Positions 1 to 7,955 of a DNA stretch of 64,000 nucleotides are shown here, one piece after another. The position numbers and the translations under genes were made by a program. A model generated the notes under the pieces. That model was given only the letters and a program-made list of their open reading frames with translations, was not told the DNA's origin and did no database searches. The stretch is from NCBI RefSeq assembly GCF_029868385.1, contig NZ_JARWNX010000061.1, positions 124,001-188,000 on the forward strand. The letters are read 5' to 3'. This DNA is from Nocardia cyriacigeorgica. GTDB taxonomy: Bacteria > Actinomycetota > Actinomycetes > Mycobacteriales > Mycobacteriaceae. Numbering within the stretch: the first letter of the stretch is position 1; each line of letters starts with the position of its first letter.

Positions 1-619
1 CCTGGGCGGCGTTGCTGACATCGCCGAGCGTCAGCATCCAGGTCGTCAAGCTGACCGCGAGCCCATTGATGCCGAGGCCAACCAGCACCAGACGGTAACT
101 GTCGAGGGTTCCCGACAGCGCCAGCAGATACACCAACAGTCCGGCGGACACCCCTCCGGCGAATGCGGCGACAGGCAGGCCGACATCGTCGGCGAAGTGA
201 CTCAGACCGGCCGAGCCGCCACCCGCAAGCACCAGCACAGCGACAGCACCGAGCGATGATCCTGCTGTGACGCCCAGAATGTCGGGGCTGGCAAGGGGAT
301 TGCGCGCGACAGTCTGTGTGAAGGCCCCCGCCACGGCCAGACACGAACCCGCGACAATGGCTCCGACGGTGCGCGGCGCCCGGAACTCCGTCACGGCCAG
401 ATGCAGGCGGGGGTTCGAATCGTCACCGAACAGCGTTCGTAGGACAACGTCCAGCGGGAGCGTGGAACCGCCGTTCGACAGGTGCACCACAGCGGCAACC
501 GAGGCCAGCAGCAGCAATAGCAGCCCGACCACCAGCGCACGTGGTACGACGCGCACGGAGACCGGCCCGCACCGCACGACCCGCGCGGGAGCCAGCAGAT
601 TCGAGCCCTCGACACTCAT
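1..619 (-). CDS. FecCD-family siderophore ABC permease (3' end outside window)
   Basis: Inner-membrane permease of an iron-siderophore ABC importer. The first 206 codons are present and the C-terminus lies beyond the left edge. The translation starts MSVEGSNLLAPARVV, has an N-terminal hydrophobic helix rich in Leu, then the FecCD-type segment FRAPRTVGAIVAGSCLAVAG followed by a run with TVARNPLASPDILGV, the usual motif of BtuC/FecC permeases near residues 80-110. The start ATG (617-619) overlaps the stop of the upstream permease in an ATGA arrangement, so the two are translationally coupled and probably form the heterodimeric channel. It should work with the binding protein at 1703-2719. The cognate ATPase is not seen and may lie to the left. 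Family assignment is firm; the siderophore is unknown. Confidence 0.9.
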   Translation of the reverse strand, partial: MSVEGSNLLAPARVVRCGPVSVRVVPRALVVGLLLLLLASVAAVVHLSNGGSTLPLDVVLRTLFGDDSNPRLHLAVTEFRAPRTVGAIVAGSCLAVAGAFTQTVARNPLASPDILGVTAGSSLGAVAVLVLAGGGSAGLSHFADDVGLPVAAFAGGVSAGLLVYLLALSGTLDSYRLVLVGLGINGLAVSLTTWMLTLGDVSNAAQ

Positions 620-1632
620 ACGGTCACCAACTGGCGACGGCGCGCCAAGAAGACGAAGAACGGCGCGCCGATGACGGCGAGAACCACCCCCACCGACAAC
701 TCCCCCGGCCGGGCGACGACCCGGCCCACGGTATCGGCGAGCAATACCAGGCCGATACCGAATGCGGCGGCAGCCGGTACCGAGCGGCGATAGTCGGCGC
801 CGACGAATGCTCTGGTGATATGCGGTACCAGTAGTCCGGCGAAGGCGATCGGACCGGCCACGGTGACAGCGGAACCGGCGAGCAGCGTGATCGCGGCGAT
901 ACCGACACACCGCGCGGCCGGTATCGAAGTCCCCAGCGATCGAGCCGCATCCTCGCCCAGCGCCAGCGTATTGAGCGCACTGATATTGAGCACCGCGAGC
1001 AGCAGGCCCGCGGCAGCGAAAGGCCAGACCGCCGCCAACGCGTCGGTCCGCGCCGCCAATGAGCCGACCTGCCAGAAACGCAAGGTGTCCAACGAGGCGC
1101 TGTCGAGCAGCACCAATCCGGTGACGAGTCCGCCACACAGCGCGGTGACGGCCGCGCCGGACAGCACGAGGGTCACCGGCGTCGCTCCGTTTCGCGCGGC
1201 CGTGCCGATGGCGAAGACCAGCACGCTGGCCGTCAGCGCGCCGATAAAAGCCAGACCGGCTTGGGTATGCACCGACAGACCGCCGAAGAAGAACGTCACC
1301 GAGACGATCGCAAGTGCGGCACCGTGATTGATACCGAGCACACCCGGTTCCGCGATCGCGTTGCGGGTATGCCCCTGAGTGAGAATTCCCGCCACGCCCA
1401 GACACGCTCCGGCCACGATGCCGACCAGAGTGCGCGGCCACCGGAGTTCGCGGATCGTCACATCCATATCGGTCCCCGACGGGGTGAAAACCGCATGCCA
1501 CACCTCGACCAAGGTCGACGGACTACTGCCGACGCAGACACTCGCCAGGACCGCCACCAGCACGGCGGCAACCGGTACGGCGACCATGACCAGCGGTGAG
1601 CCTCGAGAATCCCTTGCTAAGGTCAGCGCCAT
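616..1632 (-). CDS. FecCD-family siderophore ABC permease
   Basis: Second permease of the iron-siderophore importer, about 338 aa from the chosen ATG. Motifs seen: LRWPRTLVGIVAGACLGVAG, then THTQGHTRNAIAEPGVLGI-type sequence (here QGHTRNAIAEPGVLGI) and, near the C-terminus, GPIAFAGLLVPHITR, the conserved cytoplasmic loop that contacts the ATPase. About nine to ten hydrophobic helices are evident, as in BtuC-fold permeases. The open frame extends upstream to 1947 but that part is antisense to the divergent binding protein. ATG 1632 (MALTLARD) gives a normal FecCD length; an in-frame ATG at 1668 is an alternative, and neither has a clear ribosome binding site. It overlaps the following permease by 4 nt. 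No recognisable iron box was found in the 70-nt divergent gap. Confidence 0.9.
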   Translation of the reverse strand: MALTLARDSRGSPLVMVAVPVAAVLVAVLASVCVGSSPSTLVEVWHAVFTPSGTDMDVTIRELRWPRTLVGIVAGACLGVAGILTQGHTRNAIAEPGVLGINHGAALAIVSVTFFFGGLSVHTQAGLAFIGALTASVLVFAIGTAARNGATPVTLVLSGAAVTALCGGLVTGLVLLDSASLDTLRFWQVGSLAARTDALAAVWPFAAAGLLLAVLNISALNTLALGEDAARSLGTSIPAARCVGIAAITLLAGSAVTVAGPIAFAGLLVPHITRAFVGADYRRSVPAAAAFGIGLVLLADTVGRVVARPGELSVGVVLAVIGAPFFVFLARRRQLVTV

Positions 1633-1702
1633 GCCGGGCAGCGTATCTTCAACGCCCCGATGGTTCATCGCAGTACGGCCCAGCTCCGAGAAAGGCCACG
1701 TC

Positions 1703-2719
1703 ATGAGGGGAATATCGCCCCGATCGATTGCACACCACGCACTGATTCCCCTCACGGTATGCGGCCTCGTCTTCGCCAGCGGATGCGGCGGTTCCGGCGG
1801 AATGGACGCAGGCGTCGCAAATGGCGGCACTCCGGTCAGGGTCGAGCATGCCATGGGCACTACCACCGTCGGGGTGCCACCGAAAAGCGTTGTCGCACTC
1901 GACCCCAGCTTCACCGATGCCGCGCTGCTCCTCGACGCACCCCTCACCGGCTACGTCCAGTACCGCGCCGACCCGGACCATCCATTCCCGGACTATCTCG
2001 GCGATCTGGGCGAGACGGTCGCCGCTTCGGTCAATGTCGGCACAACGGCCGAACCCGATCTGGAGCAGATCCTGGAGCTGGAGCCCGACCTCATCATTTC
2101 CGCCAAGGTGCGCCACGAACCGCTCTACGATCAGCTGTCCAAGATCGCGCCGACCGTGTTCTCTTCGACCACCGGCCCGACCTGGAAGCAGAACATCCTG
2201 CTTCTCGGAGAAGCGCTCGGCAAGAAGACACGAGCCCAGGAGTTGATCACCGGCTACGAAGAACGTGCGGCCGCGGTGGGTGAGCAGATACGAGCCGCCG
2301 ACCCCGACGTCACGTACTCGCTGGTCCGCTTCACCGGTGAGGGCACCGCACGGCTGTATTCCAGCAACTCCTTCATCGGCAATATCATGACGGATATGGC
2401 CATCCCGCGCCCCGAGGATGCGCCCGACAGCAACGACGTCATCTTCACCCCACTGTCCGCGGAGCAGATCCTGAGGGCCGACGCAGGCATCATCATGGTG
2501 TCGGCCTACACCCCGCCGGGAGCCGAGGGCGACGCCGGGCGCGATCAGCAGGCCGCCTATGAAGCCAACCCACTGTGGCAGCGCCTCTCCGGTGACGTGA
2601 TCGAGGTCGACGACGAGCCGTTCGTCCTCTCGGTGAGCCTCCAGGGCGCACATGCCTCGATCACGAAACTGGCCGAGCACTTCGGCGTCGACCCACGACT
2701 GGACTTGATTCCGAGCTGA
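1703..2719 (+). CDS. Iron-siderophore ABC substrate-binding lipoprotein (FecB/FepB type)
   Basis: Periplasmic-side binding lipoprotein of about 338 aa for an iron-siderophore importer. It starts MRGISPRSIAHHALI with an N-terminal hydrophobic stretch ending FASGC, a lipobox-like site for lipidation. The mature part has the PF01497 pattern: SVVALDPSFTDAALLL, then DLEQILELEPDLIIS, APTVF and a C-terminal half with LWQRLSGDVIEVDD. The start at ATG 1703 is supported by GAAAGG about 7 nt upstream; the longer open frame to 1379 is antisense to the permease. It is divergently transcribed from the two FecCD permeases, with 70 nt between start codons, the standard arrangement for one transport system. 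The ligand cannot be deduced. Confidence 0.92.
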   Translation: MRGISPRSIAHHALIPLTVCGLVFASGCGGSGGMDAGVANGGTPVRVEHAMGTTTVGVPPKSVVALDPSFTDAALLLDAPLTGYVQYRADPDHPFPDYLGDLGETVAASVNVGTTAEPDLEQILELEPDLIISAKVRHEPLYDQLSKIAPTVFSSTTGPTWKQNILLLGEALGKKTRAQELITGYEERAAAVGEQIRAADPDVTYSLVRFTGEGTARLYSSNSFIGNIMTDMAIPRPEDAPDSNDVIFTPLSAEQILRADAGIIMVSAYTPPGAEGDAGRDQQAAYEANPLWQRLSGDVIEVDDEPFVLSVSLQGAHASITKLAEHFGVDPRLDLIPS

Positions 2720-3130
2720 TCCCGGTATCGCCATCCTTCGCCGACCTCACAGATCACGATGCCTGCACCCGCCCCGGCCCAGACGACCGCATGTGCCGAC
2801 CCTCGAACACGCGCCCCTCTTGCGAGATAAGTTACTGAATATTTCTAGACGTTCTTGCATCAATAGGCTCCCCTATGCGCGTAACACCCTGCGCCGACCA
2901 CGGACGCATGAAGATGCTGAATCGCGACCAAGATCAGGCACGACGCGGCAGTACATCCCGGCGGCCGACGCTCTCGCCGGGCTGGCAACACCCCAACGCC
3001 CACATTCGCCAAAGCGCTGACGCCACCGCTCCAGGTCTGTTAAGTTACTACTCATTCCGCCCCCTCGATAGCTGGATTACGATCGGCTACGCATGATCGG
3101 GCGTGCTCGTACTCGATGAGGAGTGACGTC
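2720..3130 (+). other. Intergenic region, no gene seen
   Basis: 411 bp between the siderophore-binding protein and the Lcp gene. Short open frames on both strands lack coding character. A noticeably AT-richer patch lies around 2820-2880 and again at 3035-3060. The region probably holds the Lcp promoter, but no motif was clear enough to call. Confidence 0.5.
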
Positions 3131-4372
3131 ATGGATGGAATCGACAGGCGTAAGGCGCTGAAAACCGGCGGGATCCTCGGGGCGCTCGGCGCTTTCGCGA
3201 TGGTGTCGCCAGCACGCGCCGAGCCGTGGTCCTGGTCCCCCGGCGGTTCGGTCGCCGGATCCGGGTCCGGCGCCGACCCGATGACGGTGTGGGATCCCGA
3301 GGCCGACGAGCTGGTCGCCGGACTGATCGACAGGGGTGAAGTCCCCAGGGTCAACGAGTTGTTGCGGACCTGGACCAGGAACGGTCAACCCCTGCCCGAC
3401 GGCCTACCGGCGGAGTTGCGAGATTTCATGGAGTACGCGCGGCAGCTGCCGCCATGGACCGATCCGGGCAAGCTGGGTACCGCGATCGAGTTCAACAAGA
3501 AGCGCGGACTGTATCTCGGCGTGCTGTACGGGTTCGCCAGCGGCATGATGAGCACCGTCATTCCCAAGGAGGCGCGGGCGGTCTACTACTCCAAAGGCGG
3601 ACACGACCTCAAAGATCGCATCTCCAAGACCGCCAAACTCGGCTACGACATCGGCAGCAACAACGCCTACGCACCCGATGGGGAGATGGTCGTCACCTGC
3701 GTCAAGACCCGGCTGGTGCATGCGGCGGTGCGGCATCTGCTTCCGCAGTCGCCGCATTGGGTGCATTCGGCGGAGGAAGACATTCCGATCAGCCAGAACG
3801 ACATCATGGTCACCTGGCACAGTCTGCCGACGACCGTCATGAAGCACCTGGTCTCTTGGCAGGTGCCGATTCCGGCGCATGAATCGGAGGCATTCCTGCA
3901 TTCCTGGCAGGTGGCCGGGCATATGCTCGGCGTCCGCGACGAATACATCCCCAATTCCTGGGCCGAAGCCAATTCACAAGCGGCGCAAGTCCTGGACCCC
4001 ATCATCGCGCCGACACCCGAAGGGGCGAAACTGGCCGACCGTCTCCTCGGGCTCGGCGCCAATATCGACCTCACCATTCTGAGCAGACCGGTCCTCGGTG
4101 CGTTCACCCGTTTCCTGCTCGGCGACAAGATCGCCGACGGCCTGTCCATTCCGAGAGAGCCGGTGTGGGATCCGTTGCTCCGCTTCAGCTGGGGCCCGTT
4201 CATCGCCGTACGCGAAGGTTTGCTGACCGCGGTCCCACCGGCGGCCGACCCCTATTGGCTCCTCGATGAATTCCTTCGCAAGGCCGCGCTGATCTACCTG
4301 GCCGAACTGCGGATGCCGATCAGTATCGAACTTCCCACGATGAACCGCGATATGAGCCTGCCACCGCGATGA
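3131..4372 (+). CDS. lcp: Latex-clearing protein (Lcp), rubber oxygenase, DUF2236 family
   Basis: About 413 aa, the usual Lcp length. Lcp enzymes are secreted b-type haem dioxygenases that cleave cis-1,4-polyisoprene into oligo-isoprenoid aldehydes and ketones. The N-terminus carries a Tat-type signal (DRRKALK then a hydrophobic stretch ending SPARA), consistent with export of a folded haem protein. The DUF2236 core is clear: GEMVVTCVKTRLVHAAVRHL around residues 184-203 and DIMVTWHSLPTTVMKHL with His about residue 230, the region supplying the proximal haem histidine in characterised Lcps, followed by ESEAFLHSWQVAGHMLGV. The start ATG 3131 is preceded by GAGGAG 7 nt upstream. It stands alone; no oxiA/oxiB partners or lcpR-type TetR gene were seen adjacent. 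Family call is strong, substrate is inferred. Confidence 0.9.
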   Translation: MDGIDRRKALKTGGILGALGAFAMVSPARAEPWSWSPGGSVAGSGSGADPMTVWDPEADELVAGLIDRGEVPRVNELLRTWTRNGQPLPDGLPAELRDFMEYARQLPPWTDPGKLGTAIEFNKKRGLYLGVLYGFASGMMSTVIPKEARAVYYSKGGHDLKDRISKTAKLGYDIGSNNAYAPDGEMVVTCVKTRLVHAAVRHLLPQSPHWVHSAEEDIPISQNDIMVTWHSLPTTVMKHLVSWQVPIPAHESEAFLHSWQVAGHMLGVRDEYIPNSWAEANSQAAQVLDPIIAPTPEGAKLADRLLGLGANIDLTILSRPVLGAFTRFLLGDKIADGLSIPREPVWDPLLRFSWGPFIAVREGLLTAVPPAADPYWLLDEFLRKAALIYLAELRMPISIELPTMNRDMSLPPR

Positions 4373-4526
4373 GCCAAGGGGGGCCCCGGCGGGGAAACGC
4401 CAGACCACTTGGCTCGAAACGATATTCGGGTACGTCCCTATCTGTCGTCGCAGATATTCATCGAAACTGTTGTACCCGAACCAGTTCCACAACCAACTAC
4501 CGGTCCGACCCTAAAGGAGCGCAACG

Positions 4527-4820
4527 ATGCGTACGCTTCATTTCGCCGCCGCCTCGATCACCGCGGCCACCCTCGTCTGCACCGCAGCCACCGCGACGGC
4601 CACTCCTTCATCTGGAGCGACCGGCGACGCCGGAACCGGTTCGGCGGCGGTGGATTCCGGTTCGGCCGCTGCGCGCTCGGCCGCGGAACTGATCGGAACC
4701 GGCGACATCATCGGCGTCATAGTGCTTCTCGGTATCACTCCTTTCCAGATACTCACCGGTGGAGTCTGCGATCTGGCCACCCTGTCCGCGCTTCCGAACC
4801 CGTGCGTTCCCCGGATGTGA
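4527..4820 (+). CDS. Small secreted protein with two cysteines
   Basis: 97-aa protein with a clear Sec signal peptide (MRTLHFAAASITAATLVCTAATATA) followed by a Ser/Ala/Gly/Thr-rich linker and a hydrophobic C-terminal segment (DIIGVIVLLGITPFQ) ending GGVCDLATLSALPNPCVPRM. The two C-terminal cysteines could form a disulfide. AAAGGAG lies 9 nt before the ATG. This resembles the small exported proteins common in Nocardia and Rhodococcus, but no function is recognised. It lies 154 bp after the Lcp gene and may be separately transcribed. Confidence 0.72.
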   Translation: MRTLHFAAASITAATLVCTAATATATPSSGATGDAGTGSAAVDSGSAAARSAAELIGTGDIIGVIVLLGITPFQILTGGVCDLATLSALPNPCVPRM

Positions 4821-5018
4821 CGGTCCACCTGCGATCACCCGACACGGGCAACCAGGGAACGAGGACGTCCGGCCGCGATACCGTCCACACTGCCACCAGC
4901 CCTGGGAGCTGTGACGCTTGACACCATCGGCATCACTGTCGAAACTCTAAGTGCTCCAGCAGTTCTGGAGTCTTGTCGGCCGACATGGTGATTTCTCCAC
5001 GAAATGAGGCACCAGACC

Positions 5019-5372
5019 ATGACGACTAATACCGAAACGCAGCAAAACTTCGCCCCTCCAGCGGTATTCGATACCGAGCACGTCAAGGAGAACCTCCGGT
5101 GGGGCCATCTCTTCTGGCCGGGTGCCACCGCATTGACCGAAGCCCAGATCGATGATCGGGTCGTTCGCTATCAGGAATCGCTGCGTCGGTACCGCGCCAG
5201 CGGCATGACCGAGAACTATCTGCCCGAAGATCTCGAGGTCGACTCCGTATGGCACGCACATCAATGTGACCCGGTCGGCTATGCCGAATTCTGTAATCAG
5301 TACTTCGGCGGCCTGCTCGCGCACAACGTGAAACTCTGCGTCTGCAAACTGGTCGATCTCGACCAGCAGTAG
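5019..5372 (+). CDS. GRDP-like (DUF1399) domain protein
   Basis: 117-aa protein containing the signature of glycine-rich-domain-containing proteins (PF07173-like): EVDSVWHAHQCDPVGYAEFC, where the W-H-A-H and D-P-x-x-Y-x-x-F-C pattern is characteristic. Bacterial members are short, stand-alone and of unknown function. The C-terminus has a CVC motif close to the end (KLCVCKLVDLDQQ). The ATG at 5019 is chosen because TGAGGC lies about 10 nt upstream; an ATG at 5004 in the same frame lacks a binding site. A strong hairpin follows 34 bp after the stop. Confidence 0.75.
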   Translation: MTTNTETQQNFAPPAVFDTEHVKENLRWGHLFWPGATALTEAQIDDRVVRYQESLRRYRASGMTENYLPEDLEVDSVWHAHQCDPVGYAEFCNQYFGGLLAHNVKLCVCKLVDLDQQ

Positions 5373-5405
5373 GCTTTCGACAACCAGAGGCACTGCCTGA
5401 CAGGC

Positions 5406-5444
5406 GGTAGGGCTCGGCCGAGCCACTCACGGCCGAGCCCTACC
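5406..5444 (+). terminator. Strong inverted repeat, likely terminator
   Basis: A perfect 15-bp stem (arm GGTAGGGCTCGGCCG, 5406-5420) with a 9-nt loop and its exact complement at 5430-5444. It lies 34 bp after the GRDP-like gene, has no U-tract, and is typical of actinobacterial terminators. It may act in both directions, serving the TetR remnant on the opposite strand. Confidence 0.75.
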
Positions 5445-5462
5445 GTTCACCTACTGTATGCG

Positions 5463-5627
5463 TCATCGGTGTCGGGTGCGCAGACCGTCACCGACCATCG
5501 CCGCGAAAGTGGCGAACAATGCGTTCAACCCCTCCTCGCCGACACGCAGACTGTCGGTGCGCCAGGCCAGTGAGAGCACTCCGTTGAGGGATGCCCACAG
5601 GATCGTCGCGACCCGATCTGGGTCGAG
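5463..5627 (-). pseudogene. TetR-family regulator remnant (C-terminal end only)
   Basis: The reverse strand encodes a convincing C-terminal helix pair of a TetR regulator: LDPDRVATILWASLNGVLSL followed by a short stretch and LNALFATFAAMVGDGL, then a stop at 5463. Upstream of about 5630 the same frame loses TetR character, and no helix-turn-helix can be found in any frame before the next gene. I infer a deletion remnant. Confidence is moderate because only about 55 residues support it. Confidence 0.55.
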
Positions 5628-5914
5628 ATCGGCGCCGCTATCGATAACGCCGCAGTGCATTTCGGTCGGGTGGACGTCGTGGTCGCGAGCGCCACCGCAC
5701 GGGCCGCCGCGGGGTGGATCCGCCCCGAATCGAGAGTCGTCGGCCCCGTCGAGCATTCGGGTTCGATACGCTTCGCGATGGTTGCGCGGAAGTCGGTCTT
5801 GCTCCCCTCAGGACCTGAACTCGGACCGCACTGTGTGAACTGCCGTTCCTCCCGATGCCGCCGAACCGCACCGCCGCAGGTCACCGCACCGTGTTTCGAT
5901 CGGCAGTGGACCGG

Positions 5915-6773
5915 TCAACTGCGATTGTCGGCGCCCACACGGTCGGTGAGCGCGCGGTGGATGAGTTCGCGGGCGCGGTCGCCGATCAACGACTGCCCGG
6001 TGAGCCGCTGGAATCCCTGATCGTACAAAGCGATCTCACCCGGCTGGCTGATCGACAGACTCGACGACATCGTTTCGATGATGACCTCAGTGTTGCCGTA
6101 CATCAGAAAGCTCGCCGTGGGCGCGCACAGCGGGGCGGTGCGCGGAATGATGCCGAATGTCAGGCCCGGCATCCGGGTGCACTCCGCCAGATACTCGAGC
6201 TGCCCCACCATGGTGGCATCGTCTTCGATCGAGGTGTACATCGCCTGTTCGGCGATGATGAAGTGCAGATGGCGCCCCTTGCGCCGCAGCACGGGCCTGC
6301 TGACGGTCCATCCGCTGCTGCACCGCGTCGTCGACGGACTCGGCGGAACCGACGAACTCGATGCAGGTCCGCAACACCGCGGTGGCGTATTCGCGAGTCT
6401 GGAGCAGACCCGGAACCAGGAAACAGTCGTAGCCACGAATCAACCGGGACGTCGCCTCGATGCGACCGGTCCGGTGTTGCAGTCGCCTCGAACTGAGCCG
6501 CCGCCACTCGAGCTGGGACAGCCCGATGTGATGCAACGAGGCGATCAGATCCGGGATCTGATCCGTGGCGCCGGTGAGCGTGCACCACAGACGGATATCA
6601 GCCTCCGACGGCATCTGCCTGCCGTTTTCATATCGGCTGACCCGAGACGGATCCCAACCCGCCGCCCAGGCGAGTTCACGACCGGTGAACCCCGCACCAC
6701 GGCGGAGGTCACGAAGCCGCGCACCCAGATCCGTCCGCGCCTGCTCGACATCACCCAGCCGCTGGACACCCAT
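5915..6773 (-). pseudogene. XRE-family regulator with DUF5753 domain, frameshifted
   Basis: The N-terminal half from ATG 6773 reads MGVQRLGDVEQARTDLGARL, then a helix-turn-helix (GRELAWAAGWDPSRVSRYENG) and the DUF5753 start (VPGLLQTREYATAVL). After DDAVQQRMDRQQ (about 6300) the frame turns to nonsense. The expected continuation, PVLRRKGRHLHFIIAEQAMY to TGQSLIGDRARELIHRAL, lies in another frame down to a stop at 5915. Removing one G in CAGCAGGCCC near 6297-6300 would restore a single protein of about 285 aa. Such genes normally partner DUF397 or DUF6879 genes in actinomycetes; none is adjacent. This could be a real inactivating indel or a sequencing error. Confidence 0.8.
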
Positions 6774-6806
6774 ACCCGCCGCACGAAGGGCCAGCCTGCA
6801 CCGACC

Positions 6807-7064
6807 ATCTCGCCCAGACGACTCATAACGACGACCGCCATCGCATTGAGTGCAGCCGTCGTAGCATCACTCTCACTCCCTGCCGCACAAAGCTTTTCCG
6901 CCGAAGCAACGCTTCTCGCCGACGGAACGACCAGCCCGACCCAACAACCCACCCACTACCCCACCGAAGATCAGTGCTGGGACGCGGCGAGCGCTCAGGG
7001 CCACCAACTCGGCGTCACCGCCAACTGCCTCCCAACCGCCGAAGGGTGGATACTCCAGCTGTAA
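6807..7064 (+). CDS. Small secreted protein, start codon unclear
   Basis: The frame ending at 7064 encodes a classic signal peptide (SPRRLITTTAIALSAAVVASL then PAAQSFSA) followed by a short mature part, HYPTEDQCWDAASAQG to LPTAEGWILQL, with two cysteines. In frame, the codon just before SPRR is ATC (6807-6809), where an ATG would be expected. No ATG or GTG lies between the start of the divergent XRE gene and the signal peptide; the only conventional start is TTG 6846, which would remove the charged n-region. Either an AUC start is used or the start codon has mutated. No homologous function is recognised. Confidence 0.45.
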   Translation: MSPRRLITTTAIALSAAVVASLSLPAAQSFSAEATLLADGTTSPTQQPTHYPTEDQCWDAASAQGHQLGVTANCLPTAEGWILQL

Positions 7065-7220
7065 CCGACCGAGCGCCCCTCACGAGTCCCGCACTCCACC
7101 GACCCGAAGCACCCCACCGACTCCCCTGATTCCCCCAGCAAAAACAACCCCCTGACCAGCGGATTAGCACTGCCGACTCCCCCTGAGGTAATCTCTTCGA
7201 GCGCCCACAACAGGGCGCAA

Positions 7221-7294
7221 CGGGCTGTGGCGCAGTTTGGTAGCGCACTTGACTGGGGGTCAAGTGGTCGCAGGTTCAAATCCTGTCAGCCCGA
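7221..7294 (+). tRNA. tRNA-Pro (anticodon GGG)
   Basis: A 74-nt cloverleaf. The acceptor stem CGGGCTG pairs with CAGCCCG, with discriminator A at 7294. The D-arm is GCGCAGTTTGGTAGCGC, the anticodon stem CTTGA/TCAAG encloses CTGGGGG with anticodon GGG at 7255-7257, and the T-arm is GCAGGTTCAAATCCTGT. The CCA end is not encoded. It is followed directly by a terminator hairpin. tRNA 3' ends of this kind are common integration sites. Confidence 0.96.
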
Positions 7295-7299
7295 CACTC

Positions 7300-7337
7300 A
7301 AGAAAGCTCCTCTGAACTGCATCAGAGGGGCTTTCTT
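7300..7337 (+). terminator. Terminator hairpin after tRNA-Pro
   Basis: Nearly perfect stem: AAGAAAGCTCCTCTGA, a 6-nt loop, then TCAGAGGGGCTTTCTT with one mismatch/bulge. It starts 6 nt after the tRNA discriminator base and is followed by a T-rich tail (TTCTTCATTC), consistent with intrinsic termination. Confidence 0.85.
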
Positions 7338-7340
7338 CAT

Positions 7341-7955
7341 TCTCCGACCACCCGGAGAGCGGGACCAGATGGGGATCGATCCGGCCGTAGCCGGGCAAGC
7401 TCAGGGATCGACGGTCCACCGTTCTGCATCGACAAGAACAGAGAGGTGCTCCTGCAACGGGCCGATCGGCTCGCCGACGTCCCGACGCCTCCGGCCCGAC
7501 GCCGAGCGAACTCGGCACCGACCTGGCATTCATCGCGCTGACGGAGCTTCAAGCCAGTATCGGCCGGTCTGCCAGCCCTACCCGGACCCCGCAAGTCGAC
7601 TGAAGAGGTCCGCTCTCCACGCCCGGTAATTCCGGTGTGCGTGCGTTCGTATGGCGTCAAAGGCCCTCGGCTCGTTGATCTTTCACAAGTCCGCGCTGCC
7701 CGGTTCGAGCCGCGCGAGCCCCGGCACTACCGGGCGACGAGGCCAGCAAGCTCCTGGTCGGGCTGTGCTCAGTTCGGGCAGTTCGCCGATACCGAAACCG
7801 CGGGGGAATGGCCATGAAGCCGAAAGACGACGCCGACCGGATTCGTCCAGCGTGTGCACAGCGTCTTCGGTCGAGCGGCAGTTCTCGCCTGAGCTGTCGA
7901 CTGCGCCATCGAGGGTCGACCCGCGTTGTCGGTGCTGTTTGGCAAGATCGCGGCT
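7341..7955 (+). other. Gene-free stretch downstream of tRNA-Pro
   Basis: About 615 bp with only short overlapping frames on both strands and no recognisable domain, ribosome binding site or signal peptide. The position next to a tRNA 3' end and the lack of coding pattern suggest eroded inserted DNA, but no direct repeat of the tRNA end was found in the window. Confidence 0.4.

Noticed and set aside
1600..1702. Iron-box (IdeR/DmdR) operator between siderophore transport genes
   Set aside because: TTAGCAAGG/AAGGTCA-like halves occur near 1610-1625 but no 19-bp palindrome matching the consensus was found.
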